Assembly (NCBI GenBank): GCA_013397695.1
Contig: VYZI01000194.1
Span: 667,225 to 731,224, forward strand
Direction of reading: 5' to 3'
DNA length: 64,000 nt
Origin: Centropus unirufus
Taxonomy: Eukaryota > Chordata > Aves > Cuculiformes > Centropidae
The notes beneath the pieces were generated by a model. That model saw nothing but the letters and a program-made list of their open reading frames with translations, had not been told where the DNA came from and made no database searches. Below are positions 26,401 through 33,870 of this stretch, piece by piece; position 1 is the first letter of the stretch; every line of letters begins with the position of its first letter. The translations under genes were made by a program, and so were the position numbers.

Positions 26401-29145
26401 TCACCTGCCAGTTGCTGGGACAGAGGCAAAAGAAACCATCAAGTGAGTTTACACAGGTTCCCGAGTTCTTACAGGGGTTACTACTGCAGGCTTTCCTCTG
26501 GATAGCCTGAAACGAGCAGAGAAAGAACAGAAAATGAGATTAGTGCTTAGCTGGTGTTTCATAGGCATTTACTTGCAAGAAAAATATTATTTTCTCTCCT
26601 CTCACCTCCCCTACCCACTCCCTCCCCCCCATTCTTTCTTGGCTGTTCTCTCCCCCCTTTTTTTTCAGCAAGGTTTATTTATATATGTCTTGAGCTCTTT
26701 TGCTTGTCCTTACACAAAATAATGACTAATATTTTTGGTCTTACACAGGATGGCCAGCTGCAAGTACTAGGATGCGAGAAGCCCTGTAAGAAGTAAATAC
26801 TAATAAAGACTGCTCTTTTGCAGCAGACAGCGAGTCTAGATGGGGGGTTATCCTATCTTCTCGATTTCATGGGTCACTCATCTGACAACTGCTTTTAGTG
26901 GCAACCGTAGCCATCGTTTATCACAAGCTCATTGGAAAAGCACATGACAGTTAAAAATTAGCTATTTCCAGTAGAATATAACATCCAGTTTGAAATCTAC
27001 AGCCTGTGTCTTGACTGATCAGTGAAAGAAGCGTCTACGTCTCCTTGGTATCTAACTGGTGTTATAGAAGCTACAACTGTTTTTCCTTTTAGGAATGCAG
27101 GCTCCCACACAGTTTATCTTTTGCAAGAATGCATTTCACCTCCTCGACAAATCTTGGTGCTTTTTTCACATCCTGTTGCCATAAGAAGTTTTCCTGAGTA
27201 ACGCGTGAGGGGAAAGAAATAATTTTGCTGTTAATCATTGTAAACTCATTTTACTTACTTGGGGCTTGGCGTTTCTTTTTCGATCTCTAGTTTGCCTCCC
27301 ATTTACTCACCTGTTCCAAGCTTTGAATTTTGCTGTCAAGACTCCCAATCTGCAAGAGAAATACAAATTACATTGTGCTTAGCATGAGAGTAACCTCAGA
27401 GGTACGTGCTGGATGCCAGTAGGACAACAAAACATTTTCTTTTGAGAACGGAGAATAATCGGCACGTGAAAACAGATGACAGCCAGGTCCAAATCAGACT
27501 CCATCAGTGGAATTTCAGCATTTTAGACTGTTCAGAAAATGGCAGCTTGAATATGTGCCGATTGAGTTCCAAAAAGCAAGACCCGGTCTTCTGAAAATGT
27601 ATTCAAGGACTGTTTGGGTGGTTGTGGGCATGCGAAGGACGGAGGTCTGAGATAACACACTGCAAGGCATGAAAGAGCCACCATATCTCAGGTGAGTATA
27701 AGCACAAACAGCAAGTTACAAATGAATTAGGGAGGATGATGGATACACATTAGCACAATCTCCTTGAAGAGAGGTCTCTTACACTACAAAATATTTTCTG
27801 ATGAGGAACTTGTGGCAACACTACAATAAAAGACACTTAAATCAAGTCAAACCAAGTTTTCCAATTCTTCTCTTGGAGAAAAATCTTTAGGAGGAGAAGA
27901 GAAAAAAAATGCAAAGTTCTTTTCTTTCCACTGCAAACCCCTATAGCCCATCTGCCCTATGGAATGGAATATCTGTGTAGTACCTATAAGCGCGTGTATA
28001 GTCAATTTCCTGAATTCAGAGGGATTTAACTTCCATAAATATTAAGGAATATAGTCCATAGAGATGTTAAGAGTAAACAAAAAAAGAATCCGACTACCTC
28101 AAAATTATGAGATTTACAGGAGTATTTCCATCGTCTTCAGAGTTGGTGATTGAGTACCTCAACACTAAACAGACTCTGAGCTGCTGTTAAATATGAACTC
28201 TGCTGCAGTTCTCTAAACTGGAGTCCAGAAATACTAAAACAAATCGGGCAATGATGTTGATCCGAGGAATGGAAAACTATGACCAAAAAAGGCTATGGCT
28301 CACCTTGGAGGTCAGCAGAGCAACCTGCTGGGATGCATTCTGAGCGTCACCATTGGCTTTTTTAAGTTCTTGAATCTCTGCATTGCTTTCTCTCACCTAA
28401 ATTTAAACAAGAGAGATAACGTGAAACAAGCCTGGCTTTTTCAAAACTTTACCAATGTAAACAAGCTTTGCTTTTTAAAAAACTTAGGAAAGTTTTGTCC
28501 TCGCTTAACTTTACTATTACAAAATCCACTTAAATACAGAGAGCTCCATTACATAGCCAATTTAATCTTTTAACTATTTTCTGTGATATCATTACTTTAA
28601 GAGTCTGCAATAGCTTATTTTCACATTAGAATGCTGACACAGATAATGTAAAACAATAATCATGCAAAACATAAACATTTGCTAACTCAAATTCTGAAGA
28701 CAGTTAAAATATTAATGCGAAAAACTGAAAATAAAAAAATAGCAAGGAAAAATAACGATATCACCTGACTGAAAAGTTCTGCAAGGTCATCTTCATTAAT
28801 TTTTATTCTCCCCAGTGGTCCAGTTCTAAATTCTATATTTCTGCTGGAGCCAGCATGGAACACTAAATTACCCTGCTCTGAGGACAAACGAGGCCTGTTT
28901 ATTATGGAAAAACAAAGAGATCATTTAGTACCATGTATCTGCCAAAGAGAAAAGCCATTCCATTCCCTTCACTGGCACTTAGAAACCCCCATATGAACAA
29001 AAACATTTGCAAGCAATAGTACTTACTGCTCGTCATAAATGGTTCTTTTCTGCCTCTTTCTTTCATAGGGGCTGGAGTCACAGCTCAGTCCAGTAAGTAA
29101 TAATAACGCAACCAAAAGCCCTGGAGCAGGAGCAGCCCAAAGCAT
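2277..29145 (-). CDS. CUBN: Cubilin, N-terminal part (coding exons 1-22; 3' part beyond the left edge)
   Basis: Cubilin is a large peripheral membrane receptor that, held by amnionless, takes up intrinsic factor-B12, albumin, transferrin and other ligands in kidney, gut and yolk-sac epithelium. Twenty-two exons on the minus strand (29027-29145 down to 2277-2407) join in phase through GT/AG borders to give 1052 codons plus one base. Order: signal peptide (about 1-22), basic furin-type site RKRQKR (29-34), N-terminal region and coiled coil (about 40-130), eight EGF-like domains (about 130-470), CUB1 (474-591), CUB2 (592-706), CUB3 (707-822), CUB4 (823-936), CUB5 (937-1052). Domain order and spacing match the roughly 3620-residue human protein as I recall it. 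Start: first ATG of the exon encoding the hydrophobic leader. No stop or frameshift was seen. The gene is incomplete only because the window ends. Confidence 0.97.
2408..3406 (-). other. CUBN: CUBN intron 21
   Basis: Splits CUB5 in phase 2. Nothing else recognised. Confidence 0.9.
3407..3623 (-). CDS. CUBN: CUBN exon 21: CUB5, first part
   Basis: Residues 937-1008. VCGETLTGPEGTITSPGHP, MNCTWIINIQPG and NDYLEIYDNSTMQKLG. CUB5 begins the intrinsic factor-B12 binding block (CUB5-8) in the family. The segment before Cys3 reads FNLAFDYSC, with Ala where human has Glu. Unlike CUB1-4, whose two exons meet in phase 0 near the third conserved cysteine, this exon runs on and ends in phase 2 before FCG. 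Confidence 0.95.
3874..4036 (-). CDS. CUBN: CUBN exon 20: CUB4, second part
   Basis: Residues 883-936. VRDGNNTDSPLLEKYCGTAVPS, NNLYIKFRASS and GFRAEYSPLDT. Leaves in phase 1 at gtaagg. Confidence 0.96.
4037..4469 (-). other. CUBN: CUBN intron 19
   Basis: Splits CUB4 in phase 0. Nothing else seen. Confidence 0.9.
4470..4648 (-). CDS. CUBN: CUBN exon 19: CUB4, first part
   Basis: Residues 823-882. ACGGFLSGAGTIHSPYYP, KTCEWIISQPASK, VVLNFINFEIRNTTTC and DSDYIE. The residue five before Cys3 is Arg, so the usual calcium Glu is absent here; the human domain (FEIGSSAHC) lacks it too. Ends phase 0. Confidence 0.96.
4649..5177 (-). other. CUBN: CUBN intron 18
   Basis: Phase 1 intron between CUB3 and CUB4. 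Nothing else seen. Confidence 0.9.
5178..5334 (-). CDS. CUBN: CUBN exon 18: CUB3, second part
   Basis: Residues 771-822. VRDGDSEVSSLISKFC, ITSTSNTLWIKFKSDASV and ASFRAIYQV fit human VRDGETLLGKVC and FKIDASVEKASFRAVYQV. It lies 4 kb from exon 17. Leaves in phase 1 at gtaagg. Confidence 0.95.
8017..8510. other. GC-rich, CpG-poor block in CUBN intron 17
   Basis: C- and G-rich DNA (ccagccttgccccctctgaa, ccatcccccacccccag) in an otherwise AT-rich intron, with only about ten CpG. Overlapping open frames on both strands reflect composition. No repeat family recognised. Possibly an old decayed GC-rich retroposon or a methylated, decayed CpG island. Confidence 0.4.
8845..8934. repeat. TA/CATA microsatellite with duplicated 15-mer
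   Basis: catatctgtgtatgt occurs at 8851-8865 and 8875-8889, followed by alternating (ta)n and (catata)n to 8932. It lies in CUBN intron 17. Confidence 0.9.
9310..9500 (-). CDS. CUBN: CUBN exon 17: CUB3, first part
   Basis: Residues 707-770. NCGGNYTGSEGVITSPFWP, RQCIYILRQP, FTHMDLESPTGC and SNYIE. The acceptor is cagcag. I use the upstream AG (exon start 9500), which gives ADSNC and aligns without a gap to human SDLRC. The other AG would start at 9497 and drop one residue. The intron just upstream has a very long poly-T tract on this strand. Confidence 0.94.
9507..9533. repeat. Poly-A run (poly-T on the gene strand) at a CUBN acceptor
   Basis: About 25 A with one T interruption directly beside the exon 17 acceptor. 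On the minus strand it forms an unusually long pure-T polypyrimidine tract. Length is likely polymorphic. Confidence 0.85.
9716..9878 (-). CDS. CUBN: CUBN exon 16: CUB2, second part
   Basis: Residues 653-706. IRDGLLPQDPVLGKYC and PPPLQTTGPYAWIHFHSDD are near-identical in order to human CUB2, ending GFHILYTTSP. Leaves in phase 1. Confidence 0.96.
9879..10658 (-). other. CUBN: CUBN intron 15
   Basis: Splits CUB2 in phase 0. Nothing else recognised. Confidence 0.9.
10659..10840 (-). CDS. CUBN: CUBN exon 15: CUB2, first part
   Basis: Residues 592-652. ECGGELTGTYGSISSPGYPG, RDCFW and FGTLNLEHHENC match human CUB2 closely. The Glu before Cys3 is kept. The exon ends in NDHLE at phase 0. Confidence 0.97.
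10841..11812 (-). other. CUBN: CUBN intron 14
   Basis: Phase 1 intron between CUB1 and CUB2. Holds the 24-base tandem duplication at 11497; otherwise AT-rich with nothing recognised. Confidence 0.9.
11497..11544. repeat. 24-base tandem duplication
   Basis: tggtaactttt...gaaaaac is followed directly by a second copy with few differences (cttttc to ctgttc). It lies in CUBN intron 14. Confidence 0.8.
11813..12047 (-). CDS. CUBN: CUBN exon 14: CUB1, second part
   Basis: Residues 514-591. ILRITFPVFHLEASNEC keeps the calcium-site Glu five residues before Cys3. DFLQIHDGP and LGKYCG follow, then GFTVRWES at the domain end. Leaves in phase 1 at gtaagt. Confidence 0.96.
12048..13137 (-). other. CUBN: CUBN intron 13
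   Basis: Splits CUB1 in phase 0. AT-rich, nothing recognised. Confidence 0.9.
13138..13256 (-). CDS. CUBN: CUBN exon 13: CUB1, first part
   Basis: Residues 474-513. CGGYLSGSRGTFSYPNNP and CAWLIQTYPNK give the first two cysteines and the opening strands of a CUB domain. Enters in phase 1, leaves in phase 0. Confidence 0.95.
13257..14965 (-). other. CUBN: CUBN intron 12
   Basis: Phase 1 intron separating the EGF block from CUB1. Nothing recognised. Confidence 0.9.
14966..15152 (-). CDS. CUBN: CUBN exon 12: end of EGF7 and calcium-binding EGF8
   Basis: Residues 412-473 plus one base. CLCNAGWAGSNC ends EGF7. NIDECISNPCQNGGTC...CECTSAWTGPQC is EGF8. QTAQQ links to CUB1, as PQQ does in human. 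Leaves in phase 1. Confidence 0.96.
15811..15847. repeat. Direct repeat of 15 bases
   Basis: taagaataccatctt occurs at 15811-15825 and again at 15833-15847. It lies in CUBN intron 11. Confidence 0.8.
16411..16500. mobile_element. Possible diverged CR1 3' fragment
   Basis: The words tatagaatcatatggtc and gaaccttgaagaccataaaa recall the CR1 3' end in the same orientation as the copy at 48-590, but identity by eye is low. It lies in CUBN intron 11. Could be chance similarity. Confidence 0.35.
17324..17445 (-). CDS. CUBN: CUBN exon 11: end of EGF6 and start of EGF7
   Basis: Residues 371-411. CSCTPGHTGSGYGPNGC matches human CTCLPGYTGNGYGPNGC, and SDICEQQNPCANGQC opens EGF7. Ends phase 0 at gtaagt. 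A 158-codon open frame on the other strand overlaps it and is only a shadow. Confidence 0.94.
17446..18013 (-). other. CUBN: CUBN intron 10
   Basis: Phase 1 intron inside EGF6. Nothing recognised. Confidence 0.9.
18014..18109 (-). CDS. CUBN: CUBN exon 10: end of EGF5 and start of EGF6
   Basis: Residues 339-370 plus one base. GYEGNGQTC, then VDICSINNGGCHPSATCSS. Phase 1 at both ends. The acceptor is gagcag, the donor gtacgg. Confidence 0.94.
18110..19318 (-). other. CUBN: CUBN intron 9
   Basis: Phase 1 intron inside EGF5. Nothing recognised; open frames near 18400-18760 have no domain. Confidence 0.9.
19319..19450 (-). CDS. CUBN: CUBN exon 9: end of EGF4 and calcium-binding EGF5
   Basis: Residues 295-338 plus one base. 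GWQGNGYSC ends EGF4, then DIDECENSNGGCS and CINTMGSFHCGLCPPG form EGF5. Phase 1 at both ends, so it is a symmetric, skippable exon. Confidence 0.95.
19451..20156 (-). other. CUBN: CUBN intron 8
   Basis: Phase 1 intron inside EGF4. Nothing recognised. Confidence 0.9.
20157..20325 (-). CDS. CUBN: CUBN exon 8: end of EGF3 and EGF4
   Basis: Residues 239-294 plus one base. PKFRCICDTGWM closes EGF3. DIDEC starts a calcium-binding EGF4 with VQCHNTPGSYFCGPCPTG. Leaves in phase 1. Confidence 0.95.
20326..21749 (-). other. CUBN: CUBN intron 7
   Basis: Phase 0 intron inside EGF3. Nothing recognised. Confidence 0.9.
21750..21876 (-). CDS. CUBN: CUBN exon 7: end of EGF2 and first half of EGF3
   Basis: Residues 196-238, including CSCTPETYGPHC and FDDCQGGSETLCVHGIC. 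Human has CHCPPETYGPQC and YDDCEGGS. Ends phase 0 before gtaagg. It is separated from exon 6 by a 3.5 kb intron. Confidence 0.95.
21877..25379 (-). other. CUBN: CUBN intron 6
   Basis: 3.5 kb, phase 2, inside EGF2. Contains the CpG-rich patch at 24680-25085. More GC-rich overall than the other introns. No gene or repeat family identified in the rest. Confidence 0.85.
24680..25085. promoter_or_regulatory. CpG-rich patch in CUBN intron 6
   Basis: By eye there are about 25 CpG in 400 bases, including ggcggcgctgcgcggtg, against very few in the neighbouring introns. It ends about 300 bases upstream, in plus coordinates, of exon 6 (25380-25483). It could be an unmethylated intronic regulatory element or an alternative promoter, or a GC-rich repeat not recognised. 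Open frames here (for example 24580-25044 minus) have no recognisable domain. Confidence 0.4.
25380..25483 (-). CDS. CUBN: CUBN exon 6: end of EGF1 and most of calcium-binding EGF2
   Basis: Residues 162-196. DVNEC opens a calcium-binding EGF domain, followed by GCQNGATCVNTPGSY. Ends in phase 2, splitting a Ser codon with exon 7; the donor is gtaact-like. Confidence 0.95.
25484..26404 (-). other. CUBN: CUBN intron 5
   Basis: Phase 0 intron inside EGF1. Nothing recognised. Confidence 0.9.
26405..26506 (-). CDS. CUBN: CUBN exon 5: EGF-like domain 1 (main part)
   Basis: Residues 128-161. The cysteine pattern CSSNPCKNSGTC...CLC is that of an EGF-like domain; human has CSSNPCQNGGTC. Phase 0 at both ends. 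The last EGF1 cysteine is in exon 6. Confidence 0.95.
26507..27310 (-). other. CUBN: CUBN intron 4
   Basis: Phase 0 intron. A C/T-rich stretch lies near 26600-26670. Nothing else recognised. Confidence 0.9.
27311..27349 (-). CDS. CUBN: CUBN exon 4: 39-base coiled-coil microexon
   Basis: Residues 115-127 (IGSLDSKIQSLEQ), phase 0 at both ends, between ttgcag and gtgagt. It continues the heptad pattern of exon 3. At 39 bases it is easily missed by gene finders, but it is required to join exons 3 and 5 as in human cubilin. Confidence 0.92.
27350..28303 (-). other. CUBN: CUBN intron 3
   Basis: Phase 0 intron in the coiled-coil region. Nothing recognised. Confidence 0.9.
28304..28396 (-). CDS. 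CUBN: CUBN exon 3: coiled-coil segment
   Basis: Residues 84-114 (VRESNAEIQELKK...LLTSK), in phase 0 at both ends. Heptad-like spacing of I/L residues fits the trimeric coiled coil before the EGF domains; human has IQKNKEDIIELKG here. Borders are tttag and gtgagc. Confidence 0.93.
28397..28764 (-). other. CUBN: CUBN intron 2
   Basis: Short AT-rich phase 0 intron. Nothing recognised. Confidence 0.9.
28765..28894 (-). CDS. CUBN: CUBN exon 2: N-terminal amnionless-binding region
   Basis: Residues 40-83. Contains QGNLVF and NIEFRTGPLG, close to human GNLVF and NIEFRTGSLG. In the family this region forms the base of the cubilin trimer that meets amnionless. Enters in phase 2 after exon 1 and leaves in phase 0; the donor is gtgata. 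Confidence 0.95.
29027..29145 (-). CDS. CUBN: CUBN exon 1: signal peptide and furin site
   Basis: Encodes residues 1-39 plus two bases. ATG at 29143-29145 has G at -3. A hydrophobic leader (GLLVALLLLTGLSC) is followed by RKRQKR, where human cubilin has RQKR; furin-type cleavage here is known in the family. The donor is a consensus gtaagt at 29021-29026. Upstream in-frame codons stay open to about 29277 but contain no ATG, so this start is the natural one. The 5' UTR and transcription start are not defined by the sequence. Confidence 0.93.
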
Positions 29146-29299
29146 TGCTTTCTTCCAGCTCTCCTGCGTTTGAAGTGACACCTCCAGGGCTGAACTGTAC
29201 TGAGGAGAGCCCAGGTGCCCTTTGCTCTCACACAGATCTTTATTCACAAGTTCCCATTCTGCTGTCTTATCTTGCAAGGATGAACTTTTTTCCCAGTTT

Positions 29300-29314
29300 A
29301 TCTTAATTAAAGAT
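29300..29314. promoter_or_regulatory. 15-base palindrome upstream of CUBN, HNF1/homeobox-like
   Basis: atctt-aatta-aagat is a perfect inverted repeat around AATTA, 155 bases 5' of the CUBN ATG. It resembles a homeodomain or loose HNF1 site. HNF1 control of kidney and gut genes is well known, but binding here is only a guess. An agataaac GATA-like word adjoins it on the gene strand. Confidence 0.3.
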
Positions 29315-29346
29315 TGACAGCAAGCAAATCCTCTAGATGTTAAATG

Positions 29347-29400
29347 CTTCTTTTATCTTTTTTTTTTCTTTCTTTGGTTTTTTTTGGTTTTTTTTATTTC
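29347..29400. repeat. T-rich tract upstream of CUBN exon 1
   Basis: Runs of T broken by c and gg, about 200 bases 5' of the CUBN start. On the gene strand this is an A-rich tract. It contains gataaaag (minus strand), a weak TATA-like word. Confidence 0.8.
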
Positions 29401-32072
29401 AGGAGCTTTCAAAAATCATTAATTGAAATCTGATATATATATATAATCATTATGTCTTTGACTTTGGTACAGCTGAGCACCCGTTTCTCAGAGCACCTTA
29501 TAATCTGCAGCTGACTACTGCAGGAACGGCTTGCTCTTCCCACACGCTGCACCACATGGGAAAAGAAAAGATTGTTTGGCAGCACTATAGGACCTTGATT
29601 GTTACCAAAAAAAAAAAAACCAAACCAAACCTCACATATGAAACCCACAGTGGCTGGCAAGGAATATTTGTATTCAAAGAGAAGCTTCCAGCCAGTAATT
29701 TATTGGGTAGATGACACAAATTAGCAGTACCCAACCATATCCCATGGATTACAACAGCGAAATACAATGTTAACCAAATATGGTCGTTCTGACTTAAGAA
29801 TGACTCAATCTCCAGATTCTGGGGAGACAATCAAACATCGAGGGGACTGTATTTTGTTTGGCATGTGTAGGCTGCCTTCGTTGAACACTCCAGGGCTCTG
29901 AAGTTCAGGGCCAGCCATAGACAATGAAGAAGACCAAGGAAAAAACCAGAGGCTCAAAAGTAATAAATAATGCAAATTAATATGTTCTGAGAGCCAGAAT
30001 TTGAATCTTGACCCCATTTTCCTCTACTCTTCAGTAGTACCTTGCAGCCTTCTCAGAGGTTTCCCACCTGGATGCTTGTGTGTGCTTGTTCCTGAGTCCC
30101 AGGCTCTTGCTGCTGGAAGTTATGACAGAGTCAATGTGCCAGCTCCCTGTCCCTTTAGCTCGAGTATCCATATTCCGCTTGCACAGGACCTTGCTGTGCT
30201 TTCCTCTGTCTGCTTAGGGGAGTTTTGTGTTTCTTTTCCTTCCCCGTGCTAGGAGCTACCTGAATCTCCAGGGCCATCGCCAATCCTTTCGACTTTCCCT
30301 TTTGCTTAGTAGACGACTCATTCAGGTTGCTCACGTACTAAAACCCTACTGAGAAGAAAAGAGCAGCAACAGTTGTAGCTGCTCTTGACTGAAGATAACA
30401 CAAGCCACCACTCACTGATCCTTGAAGCCCCACACTTTCATGGTGGCTGCACAGTTCCTGCGCTTCCAACCCTGGTGAGCATTCCTTTCTGCTCCAGTTT
30501 GCACTTGTCACCTACAGGTGTCCGCAGATACGTGGGACACCCTCTGGAGCTGTGGGACTGAATGAACCCTACAGCTTTTGTGGACAGGAGTGTTATGAGG
30601 TCAAAGCACGCGGGGAAGAGATTGGATGTGGCAACAAAAAATATTGCCAGAAAAGGAGGCAGAGGTGAGCTGTGAAAGTGTGTGTACAGCCAGGACAGAT
30701 AATGCTTCTGGAGCTGCCTCAGATAACTTGATCCTCCCTGTGAATAACTACAATGTTATGTCTATCAGCTCCTGCTGCCAAAACAGAGGATCATCAGGAG
30801 GAATCCGTGTGTGTTGTCCTTCACCATTGCAGGGGGTGGCATTCACGTGAAAATACAGAATTGTATCTTCAGCTGTTGAAGACAATAACTGCTCCATTCA
30901 ATTCAAACGAGCTACAATATTTTATACCAACTGAGGAACTGTCTTTGCATGTTTTTAAATTTCCTATCCTGCTCTTTGCTCTGAAACCTCTGTCCTGGAA
31001 TAGGAGAGGATAGATGAATTATCAATATCTGTGCATTTAACAGGACACCTTCTGCCTCTGGGTATCCTGTTATTGTCCATTAAACCAATGCTCACTAACA
31101 TTCTTCTTGCCAGTTCTGATGCCTGTCTGGGTGTTTTTTTTCTGTTTTTGTTTTACTAGTTTACTGATTTTCTTATGTCGGTTGAGTGCAAACTTGAAGA
31201 AACTATGGACCACCTAAACTTGCACTTCTTAACAGGTTGGTTGAATGTATGCATGCTTCAAGGACTTTCACAAATTCCATTCTAAGTTGACAGTTTTGAG
31301 CCTGGACTTCGGCTCCGACCTGCAAAATTCTTCCTTTGTTCTAGTCATTCATTTTGCATATGGAATATGCATTTCCCCAGTCTGCTGCCTGTCACTATTG
31401 GATTCAAGCTTCCCTTTCCCACTATCAATTCCAAAATACCAAATGAATAAAAATGAGCAATAAACCATAGAGGATAGGGAGAAATCTGCTAGTGCAGGCA
31501 GGAAGCAGAAATAACTCTATTCACCTCCTCTTCATGCAGGCTTTACAGCTTAGAAAACAGTTGACCTGAAGACAAGGTAACTGTGTTGTGATTATAGGAT
31601 GGAAAGAGGGCTCTGGACTTCCATCTAAACCTTGCATGACATGCTGTTTTCCATTTCATTAGACCTTCCAGATTTTTGTTAATTTGCTTTCTATTCCCAG
31701 TGAATGCACCACCTTAGGTTTGCCAAGTTGCGAAATCTTTAAACCAACTTAAGGGGAAAAATAGGTCCACACCTTTTAATTTTACTGAAATGCATCGGAT
31801 CGAGACATCATTTTTGGAGGGACAGAATGGAAAACCAGCAAATCTCTGGCATAAGACTGGGGGCTGTTCTCTCTAACAGGGAGAGCTAGCACGAACCCCT
31901 CTGCCTGGGACAGATCGTTCTCTACCTCACGGACTGTGGCTGAGGAAACCCTTCTGAAGAGAGTGGGTTGTGCACAGATTTGGTAGGAAGTAACGGAACA
32001 CGTCTTTAATTCTGGTTGAAGTTCATCCTCTACTGGCAGAGGCTACAATTTACCACCATCTTGTGTAGCTGC

Positions 32073-32112
32073 GTGAAACGAAACGGTGAAATGTGAAATG
32101 AAATGGTGAAAT
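32073..32112. repeat. 20-base tandem duplication
   Basis: gtgaaacgaaacggtgaaat is followed by gtgaaatgaaatggtgaaat; the three differences are all c/t, so the second copy looks CpG-decayed. Intergenic. Confidence 0.85.
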
Positions 32113-33055
32113 CCTGCTACTCGTCCAGCAGTGTGCGCCTGCGATGTAAAGATGTGGTTGTATAAGAGTTGACTTAGATTATGGCCAAATATTTAATACA
32201 TATTAATTGTACCACGGAAGTCAACTTAGATGGAGTAACATGACAGGAGTCTGTAACAAAGCTCCCTTGCCATATGGGGAAGGTGCGACTTCTGGTGTGA
32301 ATCCCAACCTGGCTAATATTTTAATGGAAGACTAAGAAATATTCCTTTTTTTTTTTTGTTCTACAGATGCAAGAAAATACCTTTGTTATTCAGTGTCCAG
32401 ATGCAAATATTTACATATAATTATAAATCCAGCCTCATTGATGACTTAATCTCAAGTACTGAACTTAAGTGAATTTAAGTGGACAAGATCCCTTGCTCGT
32501 GCTTCCTCCCACTGTCAAAAGGACCAGGTGGAGGGAAGTCAAAGAGAACAACTCAGTTTTCTTGCCTTCAAAGATGATTCCCCGAGTTTCCCCTCAACCA
32601 AGGTCAAGCCTCCCAATATTTCCCTGGATTCTTTTTCATCTTTTACTTTTTGTAATAATAACCTAGTGTTAAAAACTGACAAACAACACAAAGAAGCAGC
32701 ACTGTTTCCTACACATTACAAGCAGGAAAATTGCTGGAGTAAACCATGCTCTGTATCAAACTCGGCTCTTTCTGTGTCCCTACAGCTCTGAGCCAACTAG
32801 TCACTAAGCTGGAGTTAGGTACTAACCCGATGATCAACAACCATATCAGATATATGCATTTATATCAAATAAGAGTGACTGAAAAAAAATTTTCCCCTTT
32901 CTGTCGCTCCCCATCATTGCTTCCTTCTCTTTGTGTGAGTCTGGAGAGTTTTATTTATGGCTGCAGCACCCGCAAGGCAGCTCCATTTCCCACACCATTC
33001 CTAAGGAGTTCTCAGCATGCTGCCCTCTGACACCTGCTTAAGATTTTGCTCCCTC

Positions 33056-33099
33056 AAGTCACCTGATGAAGTTAATAAGTCACCTGCTGATGAAGTTGA
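33056..33099. repeat. Imperfect tandem duplication of about 20-24 bases
   Basis: aagtcacctgatgaagttaa is followed by aagtcacctgctgatgaagt; the second copy has three extra bases. Intergenic. Confidence 0.75.
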
Positions 33100-33684
33100 C
33101 CTAATTGGCCAAGAAATCTAGGTCTTCAGGTTTCAATAGGAAACAACAAAGAGATGAGTTGGATGTAGCTACTTCAGCTGGAATTGATCTGTCCTTATTC
33201 TCCATAGGTTCCTTTGTCACAGGCAAGGTAGTTATAGCTTTTTAGTTTCATTAAAAGATATATTTTGGTTCCTCTGTCTTTCTGATTTTTCTTCCTACAT
33301 GTCTTTACAAACCACCAAACACTTTGATGCTTCCTGTTTTCTGTTTCATTCTTTTTTGAAATTAGGTTCATGAAAAGTTTGCAGTCAGTTACATTGGCTT
33401 TGTTCTTTTCTATTGATTATTCCAGCCCTTTTAGCACATTCCAATTGCTTTAACATATACCGGGGTTATTTTTAGGGACTTCCATTTGCATAGTCACCCT
33501 TCTCCACTAATAACCCTAAAGCCATGAACGGACCTGGCTGCAAAACCTCCCTCAGATTCATTCTATTCTGTACTGTTGGCTTTATCAAGAGGCTCAGATC
33601 TGACTGAGGGCCATAAATCATTTGCTGCGTATTGATGCTGTGATTACAAATATTGGCATTCTGTCACCGCACAAACATAAGGAA

Positions 33685-33870
33685 GTGACAGTGGCCATGC
33701 TGGGTTAGGAAAAGATCCATCTAGGTCAGTACCCGGTCTCCAACAGTGACCAAGAGCTCATAGCTGGGAAATGGAGGGTACACAAAAGGGCAAGCACATA
33801 CAGGACCTCCCGTATGGACTCTCTTGGTGTCCATTTGGTTGCAGCATAGGAACTTCATCAGCCAGAAGTC
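33685..33870. mobile_element. Old CR1/L3-like retroposon fragment
   Basis: The run ggccatgctgggttagg, then gatccatctaggtcagta, cctccaacagtgaccaag-like words and a later catagctgggaaatgg, is the familiar pattern of an ancient amniote CR1/L3-type repeat (consensus remembered as gggtcagaccaaaggtccat). It is strongly diverged and sits in the CUBN-TRDMT1 intergenic DNA. Orientation is not decided. Confidence 0.55.

Noticed and set aside
29146..29277. In-frame extension upstream of the CUBN ATG
   Set aside because: Its apparent start is TTG, not ATG. The ATG at 29143-29145 leads straight into a signal peptide.
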